Of a stretch of DNA of 64,000 nt, positions 41,785 through 50,404 are shown one piece after another (position 1 is the first letter of the stretch; each line of letters opens with the position of its first letter). The stretch covers positions 434,001 to 498,000 of the forward strand of contig OY764266.1 in NCBI GenBank assembly GCA_963668365.1, given 5' to 3'. The DNA comes from VXNE01 sp963668365. Lineage in GTDB: Bacteria > Pseudomonadota > Gammaproteobacteria > Pseudomonadales > Azotimanducaceae. Position numbers and translations under genes: made by a program. The notes beneath the pieces are model-generated. The model searched no databases. It saw only the letters and a program-made list of their open reading frames with translations, and had not been told where the DNA came from.

Positions 41785-43125
41785 ATGGATCTCACGGCGC
41801 ATTGGGTTGGGTTTGCGGCCATCGCGATATTTGTCCTGGCCTATTCGCTCGTCATTGTCGAAGAGTTCACGCACCTGAGAAAATCCGTGCCCGTGATGCT
41901 CGCGGCGGGCGTGATCTGGGCGATCATCGCCATGGAATACGCCATCAACTACGCCGTTGGCGGCGAAGGCGATACGCACGAGGCCGTAAAGCACTTCCTC
42001 ATCGAGTTCGGCGAACTCTTCCTTTTCCTGCTCTGCGCAATGACCTACGTCAACTCGATGAGCGAGCGGAGGGTCTTCGACGCGCTGCGATCCTGGCTCG
42101 TCCGCAGGGGTTTCAGCTACCGCCAGCTGTTCTGGATCACGGGCGTTATCAGCTTCTTCCTGTCGCCCATCATCGACAACCTGACCACGGCGCTCGTGAT
42201 GTGTGCGGTGGTCCTGGCCGTTGGCCGCGGCAACCGGCGGTTCATCGGCATCGCCTGCGTCAATATCGTCGTGGCGGCGAATGCCGGCGGCGCATTCAGT
42301 CCGTTCGGAGACATCACGACGCTGATGGTCTGGCAACGCGGCATCGTGGATTTCTTCACGTTCTTTGCGCTGTTCGTGCCGTCGGTCGTGAACTACATCA
42401 TCCCCGCGATCTTCATGTCGTTCGCGGTGAGGAACGAAACCCCCGCGGTGGACGACGAGGAGGTCGTCATGAAGCGCGGGGCCAAGCGCATCATGCTTCT
42501 GTTCGGCTGCACGATCGCCACGGCGGTCTCCTTCCACAACTTCCTGCACCTGCCTCCGTTCCTCGGCATGATGACCGGCCTCGCCTATCTCAAGATCTTC
42601 GGGCACTACCTGAACAGGACCTCGGACAGGGTGAGAGTGGGGGGTAGCGAAGTCGGCGACATCCAGGGATTCGACAGCTTCCGCGAAGTGTCCCGCGCCG
42701 AGTGGGACACCCTGCTCTTTTTCTTCGGCGTCATCATGTGCGTGGGCGGCCTGGGGTTCATCGGCTACCTCGACATGGTCTCGGCCTACATGTACGTCGA
42801 ATTGGGACCGACGATCGCCAACACGATGGTGGGAATCCTGTCCGCCATCGTTGACAACATCCCCGTCATGGTGGCGGTGCTGCAGATGAATCCGGAGATG
42901 GACCTGAACCAGTGGCTCCTCGTTACGCTGACGGCGGGCGTCGGCGGCAGCATGCTGTCCATCGGGTCGGCCGCGGGCGTGGCGCTCATGGGACAGGCGC
43001 GCGGCAGGTACACGTTCTTCGGCCACCTGAAGTGGACGCCGGTGATCGCGCTCGGCTACTTCGCGAGCATCTGGGTCCACCTCCAGATCAACCAACGATT
43101 CGTGGACATCCCGCCGGGGCTATGA
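41785..43125 (+). CDS. nhaD: Na+/H+ antiporter NhaD
   Basis: A 446-residue ion-transporter-superfamily protein with about 12 TM helices. Family features include FFLSPIIDNLTTALVMC with the essential Asp, AFSPFGDITTLMVW, and SAIVDNIPVMVAVLQM. GCGAGGA lies before the ATG at 41785. NhaD is typical of marine and halotolerant bacteria. Its stop overlaps the start of a cytochrome b gene (ATGA), an unusual partner for an antiporter. Confidence 0.93.
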   Translation: MDLTAHWVGFAAIAIFVLAYSLVIVEEFTHLRKSVPVMLAAGVIWAIIAMEYAINYAVGGEGDTHEAVKHFLIEFGELFLFLLCAMTYVNSMSERRVFDALRSWLVRRGFSYRQLFWITGVISFFLSPIIDNLTTALVMCAVVLAVGRGNRRFIGIACVNIVVAANAGGAFSPFGDITTLMVWQRGIVDFFTFFALFVPSVVNYIIPAIFMSFAVRNETPAVDDEEVVMKRGAKRIMLLFGCTIATAVSFHNFLHLPPFLGMMTGLAYLKIFGHYLNRTSDRVRVGGSEVGDIQGFDSFREVSRAEWDTLLFFFGVIMCVGGLGFIGYLDMVSAYMYVELGPTIANTMVGILSAIVDNIPVMVAVLQMNPEMDLNQWLLVTLTAGVGGSMLSIGSAAGVALMGQARGRYTFFGHLKWTPVIALGYFASIWVHLQINQRFVDIPPGL

Positions 43126-43751
43126 CGCGGGTCTGGGATCTGCCGTTTCGCCTATGGCACTGGGCGCTTGCCTCGTGCGTCCTGTTTTCCCTCTACACGG
43201 GATTGGCCGGGGACATCTCCCTGATGGACTGGCACCAGCGTTCGGGTTTCGCGATCCTGGCGCTGCTGCTCTTTCGCGCGGGCTGGTGGCTCTGGGGCGG
43301 CCGCTATGTCCGTCTGTCGCACTATCGGACCACCCCGCGCCGGTTTGTGGAACATTTCACGGGCGCCGGCAAGGCCGACCCGCATACCTCGCCGGGCATC
43401 GCGCTCGCACTCGTGTTGATCGGCGCGTTGGCAGTGCAGGCGGTGACGGGTCTGTTCTCGACCGACGACATCTTCAACGAAGGCCCCCTCACGCGTCATG
43501 TGGGGGACGATGCAGCGGCCGCGATGACCTGGATACACCATCGCGTCTTCTGGGTCATCATCGCGCTGGTGTCGACGCACATCGCCGCCAACGCCATCTA
43601 CGCGATGATGCGGAACCCGACGCCGCTAGCGATATTCACGGGGCGCAAGGAAGTAGATCACCCGCCCACCGAACAGTACCTGTTGCGAGGACTGTTTACC
43701 GCTGCCGCCGCCGCGGCGCTGGTTTATGGCGCATTGATCTGGATCGGCTAA
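43122..43751 (+). CDS. Cytochrome b561/b-type membrane protein
   Basis: A 209-residue four-helix membrane cytochrome of the Ni-hydrogenase-type/b561 family. Heme-binding histidines are visible in RLWHWALASC (about residue 13), LMDWHQRSGF (38), and MTWIHHRVFW with VSTHIAANAIY in the last two helices. ATG 43122 is the conserved start (MTRVWDLPFRLWHW). Such proteins move electrons between quinone and soluble or membrane partners, often a periplasmic cytochrome c. Translation is coupled to nhaD by a 4-base overlap. Confidence 0.88.
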   Translation: MTRVWDLPFRLWHWALASCVLFSLYTGLAGDISLMDWHQRSGFAILALLLFRAGWWLWGGRYVRLSHYRTTPRRFVEHFTGAGKADPHTSPGIALALVLIGALAVQAVTGLFSTDDIFNEGPLTRHVGDDAAAAMTWIHHRVFWVIIALVSTHIAANAIYAMMRNPTPLAIFTGRKEVDHPPTEQYLLRGLFTAAAAAALVYGALIWIG

Positions 43752-43754
43752 CGG

Positions 43755-43777
43755 GTTGCGGCAAGCCGGCGCGCAAC
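43755..43777. terminator. Hairpin between convergent cytochrome genes
   Basis: GTTGCG-N11-CGCAAC (6-bp stem) lies between the ends of the cytochrome b and cytochrome c' genes, 4 bases after the cytochrome b stop. No T-run is present; a weak bidirectional terminator at best. Confidence 0.25.
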
Positions 43778-43783
43778 GACGGG

Positions 43784-44230
43784 CTATTTCTTCCGATAGT
43801 TGTCGTGGCAGCCCTTGCACGCCTGGCCCACCTGCCGGGTTGCCGCCATCACATCGCCCCCTGTCTCGGCGGCGGCGCGAAGGCCAGCTCCCGCTTCCCT
43901 GAAGGCGTCGAGGCGTTCCGCGAAGTCTTCGGGATTGTCCCAGATGGCCGGCAGCGCTTCGGTGTCGTCGCCGCCGGAACCGGGAGGAAACAGCGTCGGC
44001 GTAATTTCGGCGAGAGATGCCAGGGCCGCCGCGTGAACCGAAAGATGCTCCGAGTGATCGACCTTGCCCCGGAGTATGTCCATCAGCGCCTGCATATGGC
44101 CACCGATCGCCTCCATGGTATGATGCCGATAGTCCTTGTCGCCCTGGGAGGCCGCGCAGGGTAGCGCGGCAACGAGCGCGACTGCGCCGACAAGCGCCCG
44201 GAGGGGGGCGGGTCGATTCGTGAAGGTCAT
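43784..44230 (-). CDS. Cytochrome c' (class II c-type cytochrome)
   Basis: A 148-residue periplasmic four-helix-bundle cytochrome. Signal peptide MTFTNRPAPLRALVGAVALVAALPCAASQ; the single heme site CKGCH stands near the C-terminus (VGQACKGCHDNYRKK), as in cytochrome c' and c-556. ATG 44230 chosen over 44287 because it starts the signal peptide. It converges on the cytochrome b gene, which suggests that the two are electron-transfer partners. Confidence 0.9.
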   Translation of the reverse strand: MTFTNRPAPLRALVGAVALVAALPCAASQGDKDYRHHTMEAIGGHMQALMDILRGKVDHSEHLSVHAAALASLAEITPTLFPPGSGGDDTEALPAIWDNPEDFAERLDAFREAGAGLRAAAETGGDVMAATRQVGQACKGCHDNYRKK

Positions 44231-44324
44231 GGAACTGTTCCGATCTGAAGGAGTGCCGACCGTATACGTTGTGGGTTGCCGGCGCAACGCTGGCGCAACG
44301 ATTGAAGCATAGAGTTCTTGGGAG

Positions 44325-44597
44325 TCAACGGTTGGGACTCTGGTCGCGGCCGAGTTCGCGCCGGAGTTTTCGCTCGACGGCGTTGCGGCGGAAGTGTCCG
44401 CCGATGCACTGCGCGGCGCCGATCAGGAAACCGAGAATCAGGGCGGCGAGCAGCCACCAGAAGACGGGCGCGGGTGGCGTCTCGTAGTTCAGGAGCCTGA
44501 GGCTCACGGGTGTCGCGTTGTCCGCCAGCAGCAGCGCCGAGATGGCCACGAGACAGATCGCCAGCAAGAGCGTGAGGAGTGTCTTCAAACGCCTCAT
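44325..44597 (-). CDS. lapA: LapA family lipopolysaccharide assembly protein
   Basis: A 90-residue protein with two TM helices (about residues 5-25 and 43-67) and a basic cytoplasmic C-terminus, matching the LapA/DUF1049 family. It helps control LpxC turnover with LapB. LapB, which normally follows, is not downstream here. It is the last gene of the gyrA-to-lapA array. Confidence 0.85.
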   Translation of the reverse strand: MRRLKTLLTLLLAICLVAISALLLADNATPVSLRLLNYETPPAPVFWWLLAALILGFLIGAAQCIGGHFRRNAVERKLRRELGRDQSPNR

Positions 44598-44636
44598 CAG
44601 GCGGGCGGGCGACGCCGGAGTGTCGTCAAGTCGACC

Positions 44637-44933
44637 CTAGCGAGAGGAGTTCTGGTTCGTGTTCACGCGGTCCCGCAGCTCCTTCCCGGGTTTGAAGTGC
44701 GGGACGAACTTCCCGGTGAGGCCGACGGATTCCCCCGTTCGGGGATTGCGCCCGATCCTGGGCGCCCGATAGTGCAACGAAAAGCTGCCGAATCCCCTGA
44801 TCTCTATGCGGTTGCCGTGCGCCAGCGTTTGCGACATGTGCTCGATCATCGTCTTCACGGCGAATTCGACGTCCCGAGGAGAGAGGTGCGGTTGATGCGC
44901 GGAAATGCGTTCGATGAGTTCCGACTTCGTCAT
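44637..44933 (-). CDS. ihfB: Integration host factor subunit beta
   Basis: A 98-residue HU-family DNA-bending protein. MTKSELIERISAHQPHLSPRDVEFAVK at the N-terminus, the core IEIRGFGSFSLHYRAPRIGRNPRTGE, with Pro-tipped DNA-intercalating arm, and the C-terminal VPHFKPGKELRDRVN. ATG 44933 is the conserved start. Order rpsA-ihfB-lapA is canonical. Confidence 0.95.
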   Translation of the reverse strand: MTKSELIERISAHQPHLSPRDVEFAVKTMIEHMSQTLAHGNRIEIRGFGSFSLHYRAPRIGRNPRTGESVGLTGKFVPHFKPGKELRDRVNTNQNSSR

Positions 44934-44957
44934 AGGACGTGCCAACCTTTCGCTGTT

Positions 44958-46649
44958 CTACTCGGACGAGCTTGTCTTCCTGTCCATCTGGCGCTTGATC
45001 AGATCGCCGAGGGTCGTCGGACCATGCCGTTCGGCCTCCTTGATCCGGTGCTCGCGCAGGTTCGCGCGCTCGTCGTCCTGTTCCTTCGCCTTGATCGAAA
45101 CGCCGATATACCGGTTCTTCCGGTCGACGTTGATGATCTTCACCGAAAGGGGCTGGCCCTCCTTCAGGACGTTGCGGGCGTCTTCCACCCGGTCGACGCT
45201 GATCTCGGACACTTTCAGGGTGCCTTCGACGCCATCGGCGAGCTGGACCATCGCCTCTCTCGGCTGTACCGAAAGCACTGTCCCTTCGACGATGCTGCCC
45301 CGGTCGTTGGTGTCGGCGTAGTCGATGAACGCGTTCTGGTCGAGTTGCTTGATGCCCAGCGATATCCGCTCGCGCTCGGCATCGATGGCGAGGATGACGG
45401 TCTCGATCTCCTCGCCCTTGCTGTATCGGCGAACGGCGGTCTCTCCGGGTTCGTTCCAGGAGATGTCGGACAGGTACACGAGTCCGTCGATGCCTCCCTC
45501 AAGGCCGATGAAGATGCCGAAATCGGTGATCGACTTGATGTGTCCCGAGATCCGCTGGCCCCTGCTGTAGTGGGATGCGAACTCGTCCCAGGGATTCTCG
45601 CGGCATTGCTTGATGCCGAGCGAGATGCGGCGACGTTCCTCGTCGATGTCGAGGATCATGACTTCGATCTGATCGCCGACCGCCACCACTCGTGACGGGT
45701 GAATGTTCTTGTTGGTCCAGTCCATCTCGGAGACGTGCACCAGGCCTTCCACGCCCTCTTCGATCTCGGCGAAGCAGCCGTAGTCCGTGAGGTTCGTCAC
45801 AACCGCCTGCACGCGCGTCCGGGGAGGATAGCGGCGGGACAGGTTGACCCACGGATCGTCTCCGAGCTGCTTCATTCCAAGCGATACGCGGTTCTTCTCG
45901 CGGTCGAACCTGAGGATCTTGATCTCCACCTCGTCGCCCACGTTGACCATCTCGCTTGGATGCCTGATTCGCCGCCAGGCCATGTCCGTGATGTGCAGCA
46001 GGCCGTCTATGCCGCCCAGGTCGACAAACGCGCCGTAGTCGGTGAGATTCTTGACGATTCCCTTCATGCGCTGCCCTTCCTGCAGCGAGGCCAGGAGTTC
46101 TTCGCGTTCCGCGCTGTTTTCGTCTTCGAGGACGGCGCGACGCGAGACGACCACGTTGTTGCGTCTCTGATCGAGCTTGATGACCTTGAATTCGAGGGTC
46201 TTTCCCTCGAGGTGCGTGGTTTCGCGCAAGGGTCGAATGTCTACCAGCGAGCCAGGCAGGAAGGCGCGAATGTCGTTGATGTCGACGGTGAAACCGCCCT
46301 TGACCCGGCCGTTCAGCATGCCCTTGATCGCCTTCGCATTCTCGAACGCATCCTCGAGCATTTCCCAGCATTCGGCGCGGCGCGCCTTTTCGCGCGAAAG
46401 GCGGGTTGCCCCCCACCCGTCATCGACGATTTCCATCGCGACCTTCACCTGGTCGCCGATCTCGATCTCGAACTCGCCGCTTTCGGTGATGAATTGGCTG
46501 CGTGGAATGACGCCTTCCGACTTCAGCCCGGCGTGGACGACGACCACTTCGCTGTCGATGTCCACCACCGTGCCGGTGACGATGGAGCCGGGCTCCATCT
46601 CCACCGTATTCATGCTTTCTTCAAATAGCTCGGAAAAACTTTCTGCCAT
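44958..46649 (-). CDS. rpsA: 30S ribosomal protein S1
   Basis: A 563-residue protein with six S1 RNA-binding repeats (about residues 20-88, 105-171, 190-260, 275-347, 362-434 and 449-520), the normal architecture for gammaproteobacteria. Repeats show GIVKNLTDYGAFVDLGGIDGLLH-type motifs. It binds mRNA and brings it to the 30S subunit. It follows cmk by 33 bases. Confidence 0.97.
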   Translation of the reverse strand: MAESFSELFEESMNTVEMEPGSIVTGTVVDIDSEVVVVHAGLKSEGVIPRSQFITESGEFEIEIGDQVKVAMEIVDDGWGATRLSREKARRAECWEMLEDAFENAKAIKGMLNGRVKGGFTVDINDIRAFLPGSLVDIRPLRETTHLEGKTLEFKVIKLDQRRNNVVVSRRAVLEDENSAEREELLASLQEGQRMKGIVKNLTDYGAFVDLGGIDGLLHITDMAWRRIRHPSEMVNVGDEVEIKILRFDREKNRVSLGMKQLGDDPWVNLSRRYPPRTRVQAVVTNLTDYGCFAEIEEGVEGLVHVSEMDWTNKNIHPSRVVAVGDQIEVMILDIDEERRRISLGIKQCRENPWDEFASHYSRGQRISGHIKSITDFGIFIGLEGGIDGLVYLSDISWNEPGETAVRRYSKGEEIETVILAIDAERERISLGIKQLDQNAFIDYADTNDRGSIVEGTVLSVQPREAMVQLADGVEGTLKVSEISVDRVEDARNVLKEGQPLSVKIINVDRKNRYIGVSIKAKEQDDERANLREHRIKEAERHGPTTLGDLIKRQMDRKTSSSE

Positions 46650-46682
46650 ACGTTCTCGTTCCTGCTGCTCCGTCGGCCTGGC

Positions 46683-47375
46683 CTATGTCCCGCCCTTCGC
46701 CCCGCTGCCGGTGAGCGAGCGCTGGACGGCGTGGCGTAACACTTCGTCAACCACCATCGAAATCGACATCGAAGTGGTATCGATCATCACCGCGTCGTCA
46801 TCTGCTCGCAGCGGAGAAACGGGGCGTGACCTGTCGCGCTCGTCGCGGGCGCCCAGGCTCGCGAAAAGGTCGGACAGACTAACATTCGACCCCTTATCTA
46901 TCAACTGCTTATGGCGACGGCGCGCCCGCTCTTCGACGCTGGCGTCAAGAAAAACCTTCAGCTCGGCGGTAGGGAATACGACGGTGCCCATGTCGCGTCC
47001 ATCCGCCACCAGTCCGGGGGGGCGTCGCATTCCGGTCTGTACGATGCGCAGCGCGTCGCGCACGGGTCCGAGGCGTGCGACGCGTGAGGATCCCACGCTG
47101 ATGGGCTCCTCCCGGATTGCCCGTGTGACGTCGGCATTGTCTATGCGGATCGAGCCGGGCCTGATGTCGAAGACGAGTTGCCGCGTCATCGACGCAAGGG
47201 CTGCGTCATCGTCGAGGGCGATCCCGCGTTGCAGTGCCGCCCATGCCACGCCCCGGTAGAGCGCCCCGCTGTCCAGCAGGTGCCAGCCAAGCCGTTCGGC
47301 GACCTTCGACGCCACGGTTCCCTTGCCGGAACTGCTGGGGCCATCGATGGCGATGACGGACGGTTGCGCGCTCAC
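46683..47375 (-). CDS. cmk: Cytidylate kinase
   Basis: A 230-residue (d)CMP kinase. P-loop AIDGPSSSGKGTVASKVAERL, LDSGALYRGVAW, and VADGRDMGTVVFPTAELKVFLDAS are characteristic. GTG 47375 overlaps the tyrA stop (GTGA); a TTG at 47381 is also in frame. In most gammaproteobacteria aroA lies between tyrA and cmk, and it is absent here. Confidence 0.94.
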   Translation of the reverse strand: MSAQPSVIAIDGPSSSGKGTVASKVAERLGWHLLDSGALYRGVAWAALQRGIALDDDAALASMTRQLVFDIRPGSIRIDNADVTRAIREEPISVGSSRVARLGPVRDALRIVQTGMRRPPGLVADGRDMGTVVFPTAELKVFLDASVEERARRRHKQLIDKGSNVSLSDLFASLGARDERDRSRPVSPLRADDDAVMIDTTSMSISMVVDEVLRHAVQRSLTGSGAKGGT

Positions 47376-48211
47376 GAGCAATCGGATCCCTCATCAAGGT
47401 CGACGCGGACACTGCGGGCCCTGGCAACGCGGTGCTTCAGGGCTGACTTGTCCTCGTCTATGGTCAGCCGCGCGGCGAGTTGGTCCGCGAGCCGCAGTAC
47501 CTCCTCCCGGTTCTCCTGCAGGATGTCGCTCCAGATCGCGGGATCGGACGCCGCGATACGACTCAGGTCGCGAAAGCCGTCACCGATGTATGCCGGCAGG
47601 GCCTCGTCGTCGAATTCCCCAAGAACTTCCATCAGGGCAAAGGCGACGAGGTGGGGCAGGTGGCTCGTCGCGGCGACGATCCGGTCATGGCTGCGGGGAT
47701 CGGCCGTCGTGACTGCCGCGCCGACCTTGCGCCACCAGGATTCGACCTTCGCGACCGCGGCGGAGTCCGTCTCGTCGACGGGCGTGATGATCACGGAACG
47801 TCCCTGGAACAGGTCCGCGCGGGCGGCGGAGGCGCCGACTGTCTCGGAACCTGCGATCGGATGGCACGGCACGAAATCACGAGGCACCCGGCCGCTCGCT
47901 CGCAAGGCGTCCACAACGGTCGCCTTGACGCTGCCGACATCGAAGATGGGCGTGCCCGGATAGCGCAAGGCCGCGTCGGCGACACACTCGGCGATCCGGC
48001 CGACCGGGGTGGCGATGCAGATGGCTGTCGGTTCGAATGACTGTCCGCCTCCGTCAACGATGCCGAGTGCGCGTGCGGTATCGAGCGCGTCGGGATTCGA
48101 GTCGATGCCGACGATCCGGTCGAACAGGCCGCTGGCGCGCGCGGCCAGTGCGAACGAGCCGCCGATCAGGCCCGTTCCCACGAGCAGCAGAACTTTGCGG
48201 GGCACGTTCAT
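47372..48211 (-). CDS. tyrA: Prephenate dehydrogenase
   Basis: A 279-residue NAD(P)-dependent dehydrogenase of tyrosine synthesis. The Rossmann motif VLLVGTGLIGGSFALAARASG is at the N-terminus, DVGSVKATVV and FVPCHPIAGSE carry active-site residues. There is no fused chorismate mutase or aroA domain. ATG overlaps the hisC stop, so it is translationally coupled. Confidence 0.92.
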   Translation of the reverse strand: MNVPRKVLLLVGTGLIGGSFALAARASGLFDRIVGIDSNPDALDTARALGIVDGGGQSFEPTAICIATPVGRIAECVADAALRYPGTPIFDVGSVKATVVDALRASGRVPRDFVPCHPIAGSETVGASAARADLFQGRSVIITPVDETDSAAVAKVESWWRKVGAAVTTADPRSHDRIVAATSHLPHLVAFALMEVLGEFDDEALPAYIGDGFRDLSRIAASDPAIWSDILQENREEVLRLADQLAARLTIDEDKSALKHRVARARSVRVDLDEGSDCS

Positions 48212-49299
48212 GCCACCTCGCGCAGGGCGTTGAGGAAGGTTTCGTTCTCTTCCGCCAGGCCGATGGAGACGCGGAGGTGGCGGGGCATGTCGTAGTTCGC
48301 CAGCGGGCGGACGATGACGCCTTTCTCGAGCAACGCGTTGTATACGGGCGCGGCATCCCGACCACAGTCCATCGACACGAAATTTCCGATCGAAGGGATG
48401 TAGTCGAAACTTAAGGCTTCGAGTCCCGCCGCGACCTGTTCCATCCCGGCATCGTTGATCGCCTTGCTCGTGGCGACAAAGGCGTCGGCGGCGAGCGCGG
48501 CTTCGGCCGCGGCCAACGCAACACTCGAGGCATTGAACGGTTGCCGGATGCGATTCATGAGATCCGCGAACTCCGGGGACGACACGCTGTAGCCGATCCT
48601 CAAGCCCGCGAGTCCATGAATCTTCGAGAAAGTGCGCGTCACGATGAGGTTTGGAAATGCCGCCTGCAAGCGCACGCCGTCGGGATAGTCGCTGCGGGCG
48701 ACATACTCGCAGTAGGCTTCGTCGAGCACTACCCAGACCGTTTGCGGCAGCGCCTCTAGGAAGGCGACCAGCGAGTCATGGTCGATCCAGGTGCCGGTGG
48801 GATTGTTGGGGTTGGCGATGAAGACGATGCGCGTGGAAGCGGTGATGCGTTCGCGCATCGCGTCCAGGTCGTGGCCCCAGTCTTTCGATGGCGTCGCGAT
48901 CGGCACGCCGTGCGCGCCGACGACCGCGCCCGGATATACGACAAAGCAATGCGCGTCGAAGACCCCTTGCGTACCGGGCGAGATCGCGACCCGGGCGGCG
49001 AGTTCCAGGACATCGTTCGATCCGTTGCCCAGGGTGATGCGGTCGGTTCCCACGCCGAGGCGTTCGGACAAAGCCCGCTTCAGGCGGTACCCGCCGCCGT
49101 CCGGATAGCGCGAAAGGTCCCGAACGGCGCCTTCGATCGCGGCGCGCACGCGCGGACCCGGTCCGCGCGGATTCTCGTTGCTCGCCAGCTTGACGACATC
49201 GGCCACGCCGAGTTCGCGCGTCACTTCCTCGATGGGCTTGCCGGGCTGATAAGGCGTCAGGCCGGTGACGCGCTCGTTGATGTTCTCCAATAGGGACAA
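48208..49299 (-). CDS. hisC: Histidinol-phosphate aminotransferase
   Basis: A 363-residue fold-type I PLP enzyme. KLASNENPRGPGPRVRAAIEGA, YPDGGGYRLKRAL, NPNNPTGTWI and the PLP lysine in TRTFSKIHGLAGLRIGY are present. In this aromatic-amino-acid context (hisC2 of Pseudomonas) it probably also transaminates phenylpyruvate or prephenate-derived keto acids. It follows pheA by 10 bases. Confidence 0.94.
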   Translation of the reverse strand: MSLLENINERVTGLTPYQPGKPIEEVTRELGVADVVKLASNENPRGPGPRVRAAIEGAVRDLSRYPDGGGYRLKRALSERLGVGTDRITLGNGSNDVLELAARVAISPGTQGVFDAHCFVVYPGAVVGAHGVPIATPSKDWGHDLDAMRERITASTRIVFIANPNNPTGTWIDHDSLVAFLEALPQTVWVVLDEAYCEYVARSDYPDGVRLQAAFPNLIVTRTFSKIHGLAGLRIGYSVSSPEFADLMNRIRQPFNASSVALAAAEAALAADAFVATSKAINDAGMEQVAAGLEALSFDYIPSIGNFVSMDCGRDAAPVYNALLEKGVIVRPLANYDMPRHLRVSIGLAEENETFLNALREVA

Positions 49300-49309
49300 G
49301 GGGCTGGTG

Positions 49310-50404
49310 CTAGAAGGCGGCTTGGGGATAGGAACCGAGGGAACGCACTTCCGTGGCGACCGAGCGCACTTCGTCCAGCATCGCGGTGATCCCTTCGGAC
49401 TCTTCGTGGCCGTCGAAATCGATGAAGAAGATGTAGCTCCAGTTGCTCACGCGGGATGGGCGGGTCTCGATACGCGTCAGGTTGACGCCATGGCGGCGAA
49501 ATGGATCGAGGACGCGGTGAAGCGCTCCCGCCTCGTTCCGCGTGGACACCAGCAGGGACGTCTTGTCCTTGCCGCTCGGACCAACGACCTGGTCGCCAAT
49601 GACGAGAAACCGTGTCTCGTTGTCCGTTTCGTCCTCTATGTTCGTGGCGAGAACGCGCAGACCGTAACGTTCTGCCGCCATTTCGCCGGCGATGGCGGCC
49701 GCCCCCTGGGTTCGGGCCGCGACCCGCGCCGCTTCGGCATTGCTGACCATGGGCGTGCGAGCCACGTTCGGATAGTGCGTGTCGAGCCAGCGTCGGCATT
49801 GCGCCAGCGACTGCTCGTGCGAATACACGGCGGTGATGGCCTCTTCCTTTTCGTGCGACATGAAGGCGTGGTTGATCGGCAGCGTGACTTCTCCGCAGAT
49901 GCGCAGGCGGGAGGCCATGAAACAGTCGAGGGTATGGTTCACCATGCCTTCGGTGCTGTTTTCGACGGGCACCACGCCACAGTGCGCCGCGCCGGACTCG
50001 ACCTCGTGAAACACTTCGTCGATCGAGTTCTGGGCACGATTGATCGCGAAGTGACCGAAGTGTTTGACCACCGCCGCCTCGGTATAGGTGCCGGGGGGAC
50101 CGAGATAGGCGACGGTAAGCGGTTGTTCGAGCGACAGGCAGCAGGAGATGATCTCCCGGAACAGGCGCCACAGGTCGCGGTCGGGAAGGGGACCAGCGTT
50201 CTCCGCCACTACCCGCTCCAGGATCTGGGCCTCCCGCTCCGGTCGATAGAACACGGTCGCTGCATCGCTGTTCTCGGCGGCCTTGATCCTCGCCACCTCC
50301 GTCGCGCCGGCGGCGCGCTCGTTCAGGAGTCGCGCGATGTCCCGATCGATCGCATCTATCCGCGTCCGCAGGGCGTCCAGCTTGTCACCGGTGTCTTCGC
50401 TCAT
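49310..50404 (-). CDS. pheA: Bifunctional chorismate mutase/prephenate dehydratase (P-protein)
   Basis: A 364-residue enzyme of phenylalanine synthesis: AroQ chorismate mutase at residues about 5-90 (LRTRIDAIDRDIARLLNERA), prephenate dehydratase at about 92-272 (YLGPPGTYTEAAV, VPVENSTEGMVNHTLD), and an ACT regulatory domain at about 282-360 with the ESRP-type Phe-binding motif TRIETRPSRVSNW. It should be feedback-inhibited by phenylalanine. Overlaps the serC stop. Confidence 0.95.
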   Translation of the reverse strand: MSEDTGDKLDALRTRIDAIDRDIARLLNERAAGATEVARIKAAENSDAATVFYRPEREAQILERVVAENAGPLPDRDLWRLFREIISCCLSLEQPLTVAYLGPPGTYTEAAVVKHFGHFAINRAQNSIDEVFHEVESGAAHCGVVPVENSTEGMVNHTLDCFMASRLRICGEVTLPINHAFMSHEKEEAITAVYSHEQSLAQCRRWLDTHYPNVARTPMVSNAEAARVAARTQGAAAIAGEMAAERYGLRVLATNIEDETDNETRFLVIGDQVVGPSGKDKTSLLVSTRNEAGALHRVLDPFRRHGVNLTRIETRPSRVSNWSYIFFIDFDGHEESEGITAMLDEVRSVATEVRSLGSYPQAAF

